64,000 bases of DNA from positions 2,728,001-2,792,000 of the forward strand of contig CP124680.1 of the NCBI GenBank assembly GCA_029961745.1. The letters are read 5' to 3'. Source of the stretch: Nocardioides sp. L-11A (GTDB lineage Bacteria > Actinomycetota > Actinomycetes > Propionibacteriales > Nocardioidaceae). A model generated the notes under the pieces. It saw only the letters and a program-made list of their open reading frames with translations, was not told where the DNA came from and did no database searches. The translations under genes and the position numbers were made by a program. Each line of letters starts with the position of its first letter. Positions within the stretch are counted from its first letter, which is position 1. Shown in pieces: positions 40,467 through 48,741 of the stretch.

Positions 40467-41024
40467 ATGAACATCAGCACCCTGCGCCGCAAGCGCGTCA
40501 TCCTCCCCACCCTCGCCGCGGTCGCGGTGGTCGGCGCCGGTGGCGTCTTCTGGGCCGCGTCGGCCGACGACGTCTCCGGCGACGAGCGTGACCGGGTCGC
40601 CGCGGCGGCCGTCGAGGTGGCGGGGGGCGGCGAGGCCGTCGACGTCGAGGAGAGCGACGATCCGGGTGAGGCCTACGAGGTCGAGGTCCGTCTCGCCGAC
40701 GGCACCGAGATCGACGTCACCTTGGACCGTGACCTCCGGGTCGTGGCCCAGGACCGCGACGACGACAGGGACGACGACAGGGACGACGATCTGGACGACG
40801 ACACCGGCGTCGACGCCGACGACCGGGTCCTCAGCGACGCGGAGCGGGCCTCCGCCGAGCAGGCGGCACTGGCGGCCGTCGGCGGTGGCACCGTGCTCGA
40901 CGTCGACCCCAGCGACGACCCGGGCGTCGCCTATGAGGCCGAGGTGCGCGACACTGCGGGCGTGGAGTGGGACGTCGACCTCGACGCCGCCTTCGCCGTG
41001 GTCACCAAGGTCGCGGACAACTGA
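40467..41024 (+). CDS. secreted or membrane-anchored protein with two PepSY-like repeats
   Basis: A 185-residue protein with an N-terminal signal/anchor ('ILPTLAAVAVVGAGGVFWA') and two PepSY-like units. Each has the pattern of an alanine-rich helix, 'GG..VDVE(E/P)SDDPG.AYEVEV' and a strand with 'DVTLD' or 'DVDLD'. They are joined by a very acidic linker of Asp/Arg repeats ('DDDRDDDRDDDLDDD'). PepSY proteins next to two-component systems often modulate the sensor. The acidic linker, like that in the kinase sensor domain, suggests metal or cation binding (inference). ATG start in a region with GAGAGGCAG upstream. Confidence 0.85.
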   Translation: MNISTLRRKRVILPTLAAVAVVGAGGVFWAASADDVSGDERDRVAAAAVEVAGGGEAVDVEESDDPGEAYEVEVRLADGTEIDVTLDRDLRVVAQDRDDDRDDDRDDDLDDDTGVDADDRVLSDAERASAEQAALAAVGGGTVLDVDPSDDPGVAYEAEVRDTAGVEWDVDLDAAFAVVTKVADN

Positions 41025-41083
41025 GCGGGGCCCGGGGGCCGGATCGGGGCGGAGGCATGCTCCCTCCGGCGGGCCGGGTGCAG

Positions 41084-41089
41084 TAGCGT
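41084..41089 (+). promoter_or_regulatory. -10 box of the small membrane-protein gene
   Basis: TAGCGT lies 36 bases upstream of the ATG at 41126, giving a short leader that carries the strong AGGAGG ribosome-binding site. Confidence 0.4.
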
Positions 41090-41125
41090 TCGCGGTGAAG
41101 GCAGGCCGACATTCAGGAGGTTGCG

Positions 41126-41278
41126 ATGAGCGACGTCAACGCCGACCAGTTCCCCGGGTTCTCGGAGAACCACTACCAGCACGGGATGCACTCCCTCGCG
41201 TGGATCTCGCTGTGGCTGATCGTGGGCCTGGGCGTCGCCTGCGGCGCCTTCGGGTTCATCTGGGGCCTGACCCACTGA
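41126..41278 (+). CDS. 50-residue single-pass membrane protein
   Basis: A short ORF with an excellent ribosome-binding site (CAGGAGG, 7 bases before the ATG). The protein starts 'MSDVNADQFPGFSENHYQHGMH', then has a hydrophobic helix of about 22 residues with a central Cys ('LAWISLWLIVGLGVACGAFGFIWG') and ends 'LTH'. I recognise no family. It lies between the PepSY gene and a reverse-strand ligase gene, with its own -10 box. The strong translation signal and coherent membrane-protein composition support a real gene. Confidence 0.72.
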   Translation: MSDVNADQFPGFSENHYQHGMHSLAWISLWLIVGLGVACGAFGFIWGLTH

Positions 41279-41317
41279 CCCACTGATCGCCTGAGCCGGC
41301 CCGGGCGGGCGCCGCGC

Positions 41318-42424
41318 TCAGGGTGCGTTGGTCCGCCGCACCAGGTCGTCGACGACCGCCGGCAGGCTGGCGCCGCTGCGCTCGTAGGCCGCGCGCTGGC
41401 GGCTCGCGCCGCCGGCCGCCAGGACCCGGGGGAGGGCGGCCCGGACGAGATCGAGATCGCCGCTGACCTCGAGTTGCACGCGGGTGTGGTCCAGGAGTCG
41501 CTCGAGTACGGCGCGGGCGGGCGCCAGGGCGCCGCTGGGCGGGTCCAGCAGGCGGTCGGTCAGTCCGTACCGTGCTGCCCGCCACCGCGCCGCTCGCAGC
41601 AGCTCGGCCCGCCAGGTCCCGGTGGTCAGACCGCCACCGTCGAGTTCGCTGCACACCAGTGCGCGCACCAGGACCGCCAGAAGCGTCGCGTCGTCCGGGT
41701 CGGTGCACACGTCGGCGATACGCACCTCGAGGGTCGGCTGGTGCGCGGAGAGTCGTGCGTCGAAGTAGAGCATGCCCGGGTCCATGGCGGCGCCCGACGC
41801 GACCAGCTGCCGGCTCAGCGCGTGATAGGCGGTGGCCGACCCGAACGCCTCGGTCGGACCGGCGCTCGGCCACTGCGCCCAGGCCTGCGACCGCCAGGAG
41901 GCGTAGTGCGTGTCGCGGCCGTGGTAGTAGGGCGAGTTCGCGCTGATCGCGAGCAGCACGGGCAGCCAGGGCGTGATCGCGTCGATCGCCCGGATCCCAC
42001 TCTCGTCGTCCTCGATGGCCACGTGCACATGCTGGCCGCAGGTGCCGCCCGGGCGAGCCACCTCGCCGTAGGTCTCGACCATGGCGAGGTACCGGTCGTC
42101 CCGGGTCGTCCGGGGCGGCCCACCCGGCAGCGGGACAGCGCCGGAGGCGGCGGTCAGGACGCCGGCCTGTTCGGCAGCGCGCGCCGCCCGTCGACGCAGT
42201 CGCACCAGATGCGCGCGCAGCGCGCCGGCGTCGGTCACGGGCGGGGTCCGCGTCTCCAGCTGGTGGGCGAAGAGCTCGTGGTCCAGCTCCTCGGCAGGGT
42301 CCCCGCCGTCCCCGCCCGACTCTGCGGCGTACCGCAGCACCTGTTCCGCACGCGGCGCCGCCACCCGGGTCTCCGGGTCGACGAGGATCAGCTCCTCCTC
42401 GACGCCCATGGTCCGCTGCTCCAT
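41318..42424 (-). CDS. carboxylate-amine ligase, YbdK/GCS2 family
   Basis: A 368-residue ATP-grasp-like ligase related to glutamate-cysteine ligase 2. Hallmarks are 'TMGVEEELILVDP' at the N-terminus, 'LDHELFAHQLETRTPPV', 'GTCGQHVHVAIED', 'ANSPYYHGRDTHYASWRSQAW' and 'TLEVRIADVCTDPDDA'. YbdK-type enzymes have weak glutamate-cysteine ligase activity in vitro, and the natural substrate is often unknown. A true gshA role is doubtful in an actinobacterium that would be expected to make mycothiol instead. It is monocistronic. Confidence 0.88.
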   Translation of the reverse strand: MEQRTMGVEEELILVDPETRVAAPRAEQVLRYAAESGGDGGDPAEELDHELFAHQLETRTPPVTDAGALRAHLVRLRRRAARAAEQAGVLTAASGAVPLPGGPPRTTRDDRYLAMVETYGEVARPGGTCGQHVHVAIEDDESGIRAIDAITPWLPVLLAISANSPYYHGRDTHYASWRSQAWAQWPSAGPTEAFGSATAYHALSRQLVASGAAMDPGMLYFDARLSAHQPTLEVRIADVCTDPDDATLLAVLVRALVCSELDGGGLTTGTWRAELLRAARWRAARYGLTDRLLDPPSGALAPARAVLERLLDHTRVQLEVSGDLDLVRAALPRVLAAGGASRQRAAYERSGASLPAVVDDLVRRTNAP

Positions 42425-42511
42425 CGCACCCCGCCGTCACGTCGCTGGTGACGGGGCAGTACCCCCGGCGCCCCTTACCAGCCGCCGCCGGGACGGGGCG
42501 CGAGCGGTCGG

Positions 42512-43279
42512 TCAGTCCCGGGCGGTGAGGACGAGCGGGTCGCCCGAGGTGATGGCCACGGTGTGCTCGGTGTGGGCGCCGCGGGAGCCGTCGGCGCTGC
42601 GGATGGTCCAGCCGTCGGGGTCGAACACGATCTCGTCGGTCGTGTGCAGGAACCACGGCTCGATCGCGATGACCAGACCGGGCCGCAGCTTGATGCCGCG
42701 CCCTGCCCTGCCGTCGTTGGCGACGTGCGGCTCACCGTGCATGGTCCGGCCGACGCCGTGACCGCCGAACTGCAGGTTGACCTTGAGGCCCGCCTCGTGG
42801 GCGACGCTGCCGATGGCGAACGAGATGTCACCGAGACGGTTGCCCGCCCGGGCGGCCGCGATGCCGGCGTCGAGGGCCCGCTGGGTGACGTCGATGAGCG
42901 CCAGGTCCTTCGGGTCGGGCGTGCCGACGACCACGGACAGCGCCGAGTCGGAGACCCAGCCGTCGACCGAGGCGGCGAAGTCGACGGAGAGCAGGTCACC
43001 GTCCCGCAGGGTGTAGTCGTGAGGGAGGCCGTGCAGCACCGCGTCGTTGACCGAGGTGCACAGCACCTTGCCGAACGGGCTGGCGCCGAAGGACGGGTGG
43101 TAGTCGATATAGCAGGACTCGGCGCCGGCGTCCTTGATCATCCGGTGCGCGAGCTCGTCGAGCTCGAGGAGGTTGACCCCGACATCGGCCTTCTCGGAGA
43201 GGGCCTGGATCACCGAGGCGACGAAGCGCCCGGCGGGGCGCATCTGCTCGATCTGGGTCGGGGTACGAAGCTCGATCAC
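42512..43279 (-). CDS. map: type I methionine aminopeptidase
   Basis: Removes the initiator methionine from new proteins. The 255-residue enzyme has the metal ligands in 'LLSVDFAASVDGWVSDSALS' (two Asp), 'FGGHGVGRTMHGEPHV' (His), 'VIAIEPWF' (Glu) and 'GAHTEHTVAIT' (Glu). No N-terminal zinc-finger extension is present. The GTG start is preceded by a -10 box at 6 bases on the reverse strand, suggesting leaderless translation. A perfect 15-base stem lies just upstream. Confidence 0.94.
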   Translation of the reverse strand: MIELRTPTQIEQMRPAGRFVASVIQALSEKADVGVNLLELDELAHRMIKDAGAESCYIDYHPSFGASPFGKVLCTSVNDAVLHGLPHDYTLRDGDLLSVDFAASVDGWVSDSALSVVVGTPDPKDLALIDVTQRALDAGIAAARAGNRLGDISFAIGSVAHEAGLKVNLQFGGHGVGRTMHGEPHVANDGRAGRGIKLRPGLVIAIEPWFLHTTDEIVFDPDGWTIRSADGSRGAHTEHTVAITSGDPLVLTARD

Positions 43280-43285
43280 ACCCCC

Positions 43286-43291
43286 AGACTA
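43286..43291 (-). promoter_or_regulatory. -10 box of map
   Basis: On the reverse strand TAGTCT ends 6 bases before the GTG at 43279. Transcription should begin at the start codon. Confidence 0.5.
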
Positions 43292-43294
43292 CGG

Positions 43295-43328
43295 CGCGCC
43301 CGCCGACTCGCGTGAGTCGGCGGGCGCG
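43295..43328 (-). terminator. 15-bp perfect stem-loop after ltp3
   Basis: Arms 43295-43309 and 43314-43328 pair perfectly around the loop GCGT. It starts 16 bases past the ltp3 stop and ends just before the map -10 box, so it separates the sterol operon from map. It has no T-run, as is usual for terminators in high-GC actinobacteria. Confidence 0.72.
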
Positions 43329-43344
43329 TCCCGGAGGCGCAGGA

Positions 43345-44507
<1,163 letters not shown>

Positions 44508-44508
<1 letters not shown>

Positions 44509-45575
44509 CAGATCTGCCTTCCTTCGGTCGAGGCTTCCAGGGTGCAGACGAGGTTCTGCTGCAGGGCAGGACCGCTGGTGGCGTGGGCGAGGGTCTTGTC
44601 GGCCTCGCCGGCCCAGATCCTCGTCGCGGCCTCGCCGACGCGGATGCCACCGCCGGAGAACATCGGGTTGCTGGCGAGCGCGCCACCGGAGGGATTGATG
44701 ACGACATCGTCGCCGAGCCCGAGCTCGGTGCGCAGGATCAGCTCCTGGTGGCTGAACGGAGCGTGCAGCTCGGCCACCTCGACGCCGCCCAGGTCGAGCG
44801 CGGCACCGGCCCGCCGGGCCGACGGGCACCTGGTCAGGTCCCGCACGCCCATGCCCATCGGGTCGACGTTGTGGGAGATGCCGGTCAGCCAGGCGGGACG
44901 CTCGCGGACCTCGCGAGCCCGGTCGCCGGCCGCGAGCACCAGCGCCGCCACGCCGTCGGTGACGGGGGAGCAGTCGTGCTTGCGCAGCGGGTCGGCATAC
45001 ATCGGGCGCGCGAGCAGTTCCTCGACGGACGAGCCGCCCTTGCGGATGGCATGCTCGTTCTTCTCCGCGTCGGTCAGCGAGCGGTTGGCGACCTCGGCCA
45101 TGGCGCGCTCGTCCCACAGGCCAGCATCGATGCCGACACGGGCCTGGAGACCGGCGAGGGACACGGTGTCGGGCCACAGGGGCGTCATCGTGTAGGGCTC
45201 GAGCTGCAGGGCGAGGGTGCGGCGCAGCACGCCGGCCGAGCTCTTGCCGAAGGCGTAGACGAGGGCGGTGTCGACCTCGCCGGTCTGGATCTTGATCCAC
45301 GCCTCGTACATGGCCCACGCGAGGTCCATCTCCACGTGCGACTCGTTGACCGGCGGGATGACGCCGATGGCATCGACCGCCTGGACGAACGAGAACGAGC
45401 GGCCGGCCAGGTAGTCGGAGGAGCCGGAGCACCAGAACCCGACGTCCTTGCGGGTCCAGCCGGTCTGCTCGTAGAGCTCCCTGAAGACCGGGACCAGGAG
45501 CTCGACGCAGGTCGGTGACCCGTCGAACTGGGGCATCTGTCGCTGGGCGAACCCGACGACGGCGACGTCACGCAT
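44508..45575 (-). CDS. ltp4: thiolase-fold aldolase protein, Ltp4-like
   Basis: A 355-residue partner of the Ltp3-like protein. It resembles mycobacterial Ltp4 from its opening 'MRDVAVVGFAQ' through 'GFWCSGSSDYLAGRSFSFVQA', 'NESHVEMDLAWAMYEAWIKIQTG' and 'YAFGKSSAGVLRRTLALQLEPYT'. The C-terminus has 'INPSGGALASNPMFSGGG'. It is expected to form a complex with Ltp3 and the DUF35 protein. It lies 18 bases after the DUF35 gene with GGGAGA before its ATG. The order DUF35, ltp4, ltp3 matches Rv3521-Rv3522-Rv3523. Confidence 0.87.
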
Positions 45576-45593
45576 CTGTCCGTCTCTCCCGTC

Positions 45594-46553
45594 TCAGAGG
45601 TGGTGCTGGTAGGTGTCGAAGTCGGCGTCCGGGTCGCCGGTCGGCGCGAAGTGGTCGATGTTCTCCAGGGAATAGGCCCACTCCTCCTCCGGCTTCCAGA
45701 CGGCCTTGACCCGCATGCCCATCCGCACCTCCTCGGCGGGGACGCCGAGGATGAGGTGCAGCAGCGCGATGTCGGCGCCGTCGAGGAGGACGTACGCCGA
45801 GACGTACGGCGGAGTGATCTTCTGGCCGAGGAAGGGCACGTTGACCACGCAGAAGGTCGTGATCGTGCCGGTCTGCGCGAGCTCGACCTCCTCGGCGGTC
45901 GGCGTGCCGTCGGAGGGGCAGGCGCTGCGTGGCGGGACGTAGACCTTCTGGCAGGTCGGGCAGCGCTGGCCCATGATGCGGCCCTCGTTGAGGCCGCGGT
46001 AGAACAGCGACTCCTCCGGGGAGGCGGCGTACTGGTAGTCGAGCGAGACGGGGGTGACCACGCCGGTGACCGGCTCGTCGCCGGCTGCCGGGGGGACCGC
46101 GGTCTGGCTCTCGCCGGGTGCGAGCGGCTCGAAGCAGGCGATGTCGTTGATGTGGCCGACGCGCTCCGCCGCCCAGCGCACCCGCACCCGCATGCCGGTC
46201 GTGACCTCGGCCGGCGAGGAGACGTCCAGGGCGTGCAGGAGCGGCACGTCGGCTCCGTCGAGGGTGACCAGCGCGAAGGCGAACGGACGGTCGAACGGCT
46301 GGTCCTTCACCGGCTCGGGAACCCAGGTCCAGGACGTGACCGTGCCGACGGAGGAGACCTCCACGAACTCGGTCGTCGCCTCGTGGGTCACGGGGTCGAA
46401 CTCGAGCGGCGGCACCACGACCTGGCCGGCCGAGGTCCGTCCGCCCACGACCACCCCGTCGCGGAGGCCGGAGAGGAAGCGGCCGACGACGGGCCCGGTG
46501 GATCGCGTGTAGTCGAAGGCGACCGTGACCGGCGCCGAGAGGGTGCGACTCAT
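45594..46553 (-). CDS. two-domain OB-fold / zinc-ribbon (DUF35) protein, Rv3521-like
   Basis: A 319-residue protein with two related OB-fold units: about 20-115, ending in 'DVPLLHALDVSSPAEVTTGMRVRVRW', and about 160-300, ending in 'DIALLHLILGVPAEEVRMGMRVKAVW'. The second is preceded by a zinc ribbon, 'RCPTCQKVYVPPRSACPSDG'. DUF35 proteins bind Ltp-type aldolases, as in the Ltp2-ChsH2 complex, and keep them active. It heads the operon with ltp4 and ltp3. Two KstR-type operators lie between it and the divergent LLM oxidoreductase, the nearer one 9 bases upstream. Confidence 0.85.
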   Translation of the reverse strand: MSRTLSAPVTVAFDYTRSTGPVVGRFLSGLRDGVVVGGRTSAGQVVVPPLEFDPVTHEATTEFVEVSSVGTVTSWTWVPEPVKDQPFDRPFAFALVTLDGADVPLLHALDVSSPAEVTTGMRVRVRWAAERVGHINDIACFEPLAPGESQTAVPPAAGDEPVTGVVTPVSLDYQYAASPEESLFYRGLNEGRIMGQRCPTCQKVYVPPRSACPSDGTPTAEEVELAQTGTITTFCVVNVPFLGQKITPPYVSAYVLLDGADIALLHLILGVPAEEVRMGMRVKAVWKPEEEWAYSLENIDHFAPTGDPDADFDTYQHHL

Positions 46554-46562
46554 GATCCGAAG

Positions 46563-46576
46563 TGAAACATGTTCTG
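46563..46576. promoter_or_regulatory. KstR-type operator, DUF35 side
   Basis: TGAAACATGTTCTG keeps the AACnnGTT core and differs from TnnAACnnGTTnnA only in its last base. It lies 9 bases upstream of the reverse-strand DUF35 start and is paired with the stronger site at 46585. Confidence 0.65.
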
Positions 46577-46584
46577 CTCAAAAG

Positions 46585-46598
46585 TGAAACACGTTCTA
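46585..46598. promoter_or_regulatory. KstR-type operator, LLM side
   Basis: TGAAACACGTTCTA fits TnnAACnnGTTnnA fully. It is 33 bases upstream of the LLM oxidoreductase ATG. With the neighbouring box it would control both divergent transcripts. Confidence 0.82.
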
Positions 46599-46631
46599 GA
46601 AACGTGTCCGCGGGCCGGGCATGATGCAGTC

Positions 46632-47675
46632 ATGAAACTGGGCTTGCAGCTGGGGTACTGGTCCGCGCAACCGCCGCACGGGGTCGGCGAGCTGGTCGCG
46701 GCGGCGGAGAGCGCGGGCTTCGACGCGATCTTCACCGCCGAGGCCTGGGGGAGTGACGCGTTCACGCCGTTGGCCTGGTGGGGCCGCGAGACCTCGCGCG
46801 TCCGGCTCGGCACGTCGATCGTGCAGATGTCCGGACGGACGCCGACGTCGATCGCCATGCACGCGCTCACTCTCGACCACCTCACCGGAGGGCGGGTCAT
46901 CCTCGGCATGGGCGTCAGCGGGCCCCAGGTCGTCGAGGGCTGGTACGGCGTCCCGTTCTCCAAGCCGCTGGCCCGCACCCGCGAGGTGGTCTCGATCATC
47001 CGCCAGGTGCTGGCCCGCGAGGCCCCGGTGACCAACGCCGGCCCCCATCACCCGCTGCCCTACGCCGGCCCGGGCGCGGTCGGCCTCGGCAAGCCGCTCA
47101 AGCCGATCGTGCACCCGCTGCGCGCCGACCTGCCCATCTGGCTGGGCGCCGAGGGTCCCAAGAACGTCGCCCAGACCGCCGAGATCGCCGACGGATGGAT
47201 CCCGATCTTCTACACGCCCCGGAGTGCGGGGATGTACCAGCCGTGGCTGGACGAGGGCTTCGCTCGCCCGGGCGCGCGTCGTACTCGAGCCGACTTCGAG
47301 ATCGCCGCCACCTGTCACCTCCAGGTCGTCGAGAACGCCGAGCAGAAGCAGGCGGTCGTCGACGGGATGAAGCCGTTCGTCTCCCTCTACATGGGCGGCA
47401 TGGGCGCCAAGGAGCAGAACTTCCACAAGCAGGTCTTCACCCGGATGGGCTACGGCGAGCTGGCCGACGAGGTGCAGGAGCTCTACCTGTCCGGCGAGAA
47501 GGACAAGGCCACCGCGCTCATCCCCGACGAGCTGGTCGACGACATGCACATCATCGGCACGCCCGGCGAGGTGCGCGAGCGGGTCGCCCAGTGGGAGGAG
47601 ACCGGCGTCACGACGCTGCTGCTGTCGTGCCGCAGTGCCGACGAGATCCGGGGGATCGCGGAGCTGCTCGCCTGA
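46632..47675 (+). CDS. LLM-class F420-dependent oxidoreductase, Rv3520c-like
   Basis: A 347-residue luciferase-fold flavin oxidoreductase. It opens 'MKLGLQLGYWSAQPPHGVGELV' and has 'TAEAWGSDAFTPLAWW', 'LGTSIVQMSGRTPTSIAMHA', 'LGMGVSGPQVVEGWYGVPF' and 'PIWLGAEGPKNVAQTAEIADGW', typical of coenzyme F420 rather than FMN members. Length equals that of Rv3520c as I recall it, and the divergent DUF35-ltp4-ltp3 operon reproduces the mycobacterial neighbourhood. A redox step on the sterol side chain is inferred; its exact reaction is not established. The ATG at 46632 is chosen on family start. Confidence 0.87.
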   Translation: MKLGLQLGYWSAQPPHGVGELVAAAESAGFDAIFTAEAWGSDAFTPLAWWGRETSRVRLGTSIVQMSGRTPTSIAMHALTLDHLTGGRVILGMGVSGPQVVEGWYGVPFSKPLARTREVVSIIRQVLAREAPVTNAGPHHPLPYAGPGAVGLGKPLKPIVHPLRADLPIWLGAEGPKNVAQTAEIADGWIPIFYTPRSAGMYQPWLDEGFARPGARRTRADFEIAATCHLQVVENAEQKQAVVDGMKPFVSLYMGGMGAKEQNFHKQVFTRMGYGELADEVQELYLSGEKDKATALIPDELVDDMHIIGTPGEVRERVAQWEETGVTTLLLSCRSADEIRGIAELLA

Positions 47676-47727
47676 TCTTCACGCGGCGGACGCGGTCCGG
47701 CCCCTGTTGCTCGTCGGCGGTGCGGGC

Positions 47728-47733
47728 TACCGT
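47728..47733 (+). promoter_or_regulatory. -10 box of the 129-residue hypothetical gene
   Basis: TACCGT ends 8 bases before the ATG at 47742 with no ribosome-binding sequence between. Confidence 0.4.
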
Positions 47734-47741
47734 CCTCTTCC

Positions 47742-48131
47742 ATGAGGCGCGAGCCGCACGAGAACGTCGCCACGGTCCTGGTCGATCCGGTCCTGCTGCC
47801 GGAGCTCGAGCTGGAGCTGGTCGAGCTCGACCTGTGGGTGTGGCCGGTGCGCTCGGCGCCGATCTGCCTCGACGGGCCGCGCGCGGAGTTCCAGGTGCGC
47901 CGACGCCTGGTCGAGGCCCAGCGCGGCGCCTGGGACTGCGCGGAGGCATGGGTGCCGGTGTGGATCAGCTTCGGCGAGCGCTGGGTCCACGGCGACGACC
48001 CGCTGCCGTGGTCCGCGCACCGTGCGCTGTGGCAGGTGCTCGACGCCCATGCCGACCAGGTCCGCTTCCACCGCCGCCTGGGCGGGGTGCGGCCGCTGAT
48101 CGCGCCCGTCGAGCGGCGCCCGGCGAGCTGA
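47742..48131 (+). CDS. hypothetical protein, 129 residues
   Basis: I do not recognise a family. The protein has an acidic, leucine-rich N-terminus ('LLPELELELVELDLWVWPV') and a C-terminal half rich in Trp and Arg ('VPVWISFGERWVHGDDPLPWSAHRALWQVL'). No signal or membrane segment is evident, so it is probably cytoplasmic. A -10 box 8 bases upstream and normal high-GC third positions support coding. Reverse-strand reading frames over it look like shadows. A short GAGCTATC-type tandem repeat follows its stop (48124-48162). Confidence 0.6.
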   Translation: MRREPHENVATVLVDPVLLPELELELVELDLWVWPVRSAPICLDGPRAEFQVRRRLVEAQRGAWDCAEAWVPVWISFGERWVHGDDPLPWSAHRALWQVLDAHADQVRFHRRLGGVRPLIAPVERRPAS

Positions 48132-48159
48132 GCTATCGAGCTGAGCTATCGAGCCTGAG

Positions 48160-48630
48160 CTATTCGGTCTCGAGCGGGTAGCCGCGGGAGGCGAAAGCCA
48201 GCTTCACCCGCTCCCGCCCGGCTTCGACCGGCTTCTCGAACAGGCGGCGTCCGTCGGTGCCGTCGATGACGATCTTCTTGCCCTCGAGGTGGATGCCGAC
48301 GATGGCCTCGCGGGGGAGCCGGCGCCGATCCTGGTCGTGGACGACCACGACGGCGTCGTCGTGCACCTCCAGGTGCCACTCGTCGACGAGGGTGAGCAGG
48401 GCGACGACCAGTCCGGCGACGAGGCCGAGTGCCACTCGGGCCGCCCACGCCCAGGGCTGGTCGAAGCCGCCGACCCAGCGCAGCGGCTCCTTGAACGGCA
48501 CGAACGGGACGTCGGCGAGCCAGCGGGCCAGCAGCGGACCGAGGGTCAGGATCAGGATGCCCCCGGCCGCGCAGATCGCATAGGTCCAGATCTTGTCCTC
48601 GCGGCTCGAGCCCAGGTCGTCGTACGGCAT
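48160..48630 (-). CDS. YqeB-like membrane protein
   Basis: A 156-residue protein with two membrane helices (about 17-38 and 60-83, 'WTYAICAAGGILILTLGPLLA' and 'ALGLVAGLVVALLTLV'). A soluble PH-like domain follows: 'WHLEVHDDAVVVVHDQDRRRLPREAIVGIHLEGKKIVIDGTDGR' in three consecutive strands. This resembles the actinobacterial YqeB family, whose function is unknown. The frame stays open far upstream, but the ATG at 48630 begins just before helix 1 and has a -10 box 6 bases upstream. Confidence 0.78.
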   Translation of the reverse strand: MPYDDLGSSREDKIWTYAICAAGGILILTLGPLLARWLADVPFVPFKEPLRWVGGFDQPWAWAARVALGLVAGLVVALLTLVDEWHLEVHDDAVVVVHDQDRRRLPREAIVGIHLEGKKIVIDGTDGRRLFEKPVEAGRERVKLAFASRGYPLETE

Positions 48631-48636
48631 GGGGCG

Positions 48637-48642
48637 ACGGTA
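48637..48642 (-). promoter_or_regulatory. -10 box of the YqeB-like gene
   Basis: On the reverse strand TACCGT ends 6 bases before the ATG at 48630, which supports that start and a leaderless transcript. Confidence 0.45.
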
Positions 48643-48717
48643 GGGCGCGCCGCGCGCCGGCCACATCGGACGGCGGTATCCGGCGGCCCCGACCAAGGTA
48701 GGGTCCTTGCCCACAAA

Positions 48718-48731
48718 TAGAACACGTTCTA
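48718..48731. promoter_or_regulatory. KstR-type operator of an acyl-CoA ligase
   Basis: TAGAACACGTTCTA fits TnnAACnnGTTnnA and is palindromic apart from its central AC. It overlaps the first two bases of the -10 box TACTGT (48730-48735), which ends 6 bases before the GTG at 48742. A bound repressor would cover the promoter. Confidence 0.85.
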
Positions 48732-48741
48732 CTGTGAGTCT

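Noticed and set aside
41318..42424. Calling the YbdK-type gene gshA (glutathione synthesis)
   Set aside because: Family members have weak or unknown activity, no gshB is nearby, and actinobacteria usually make mycothiol.
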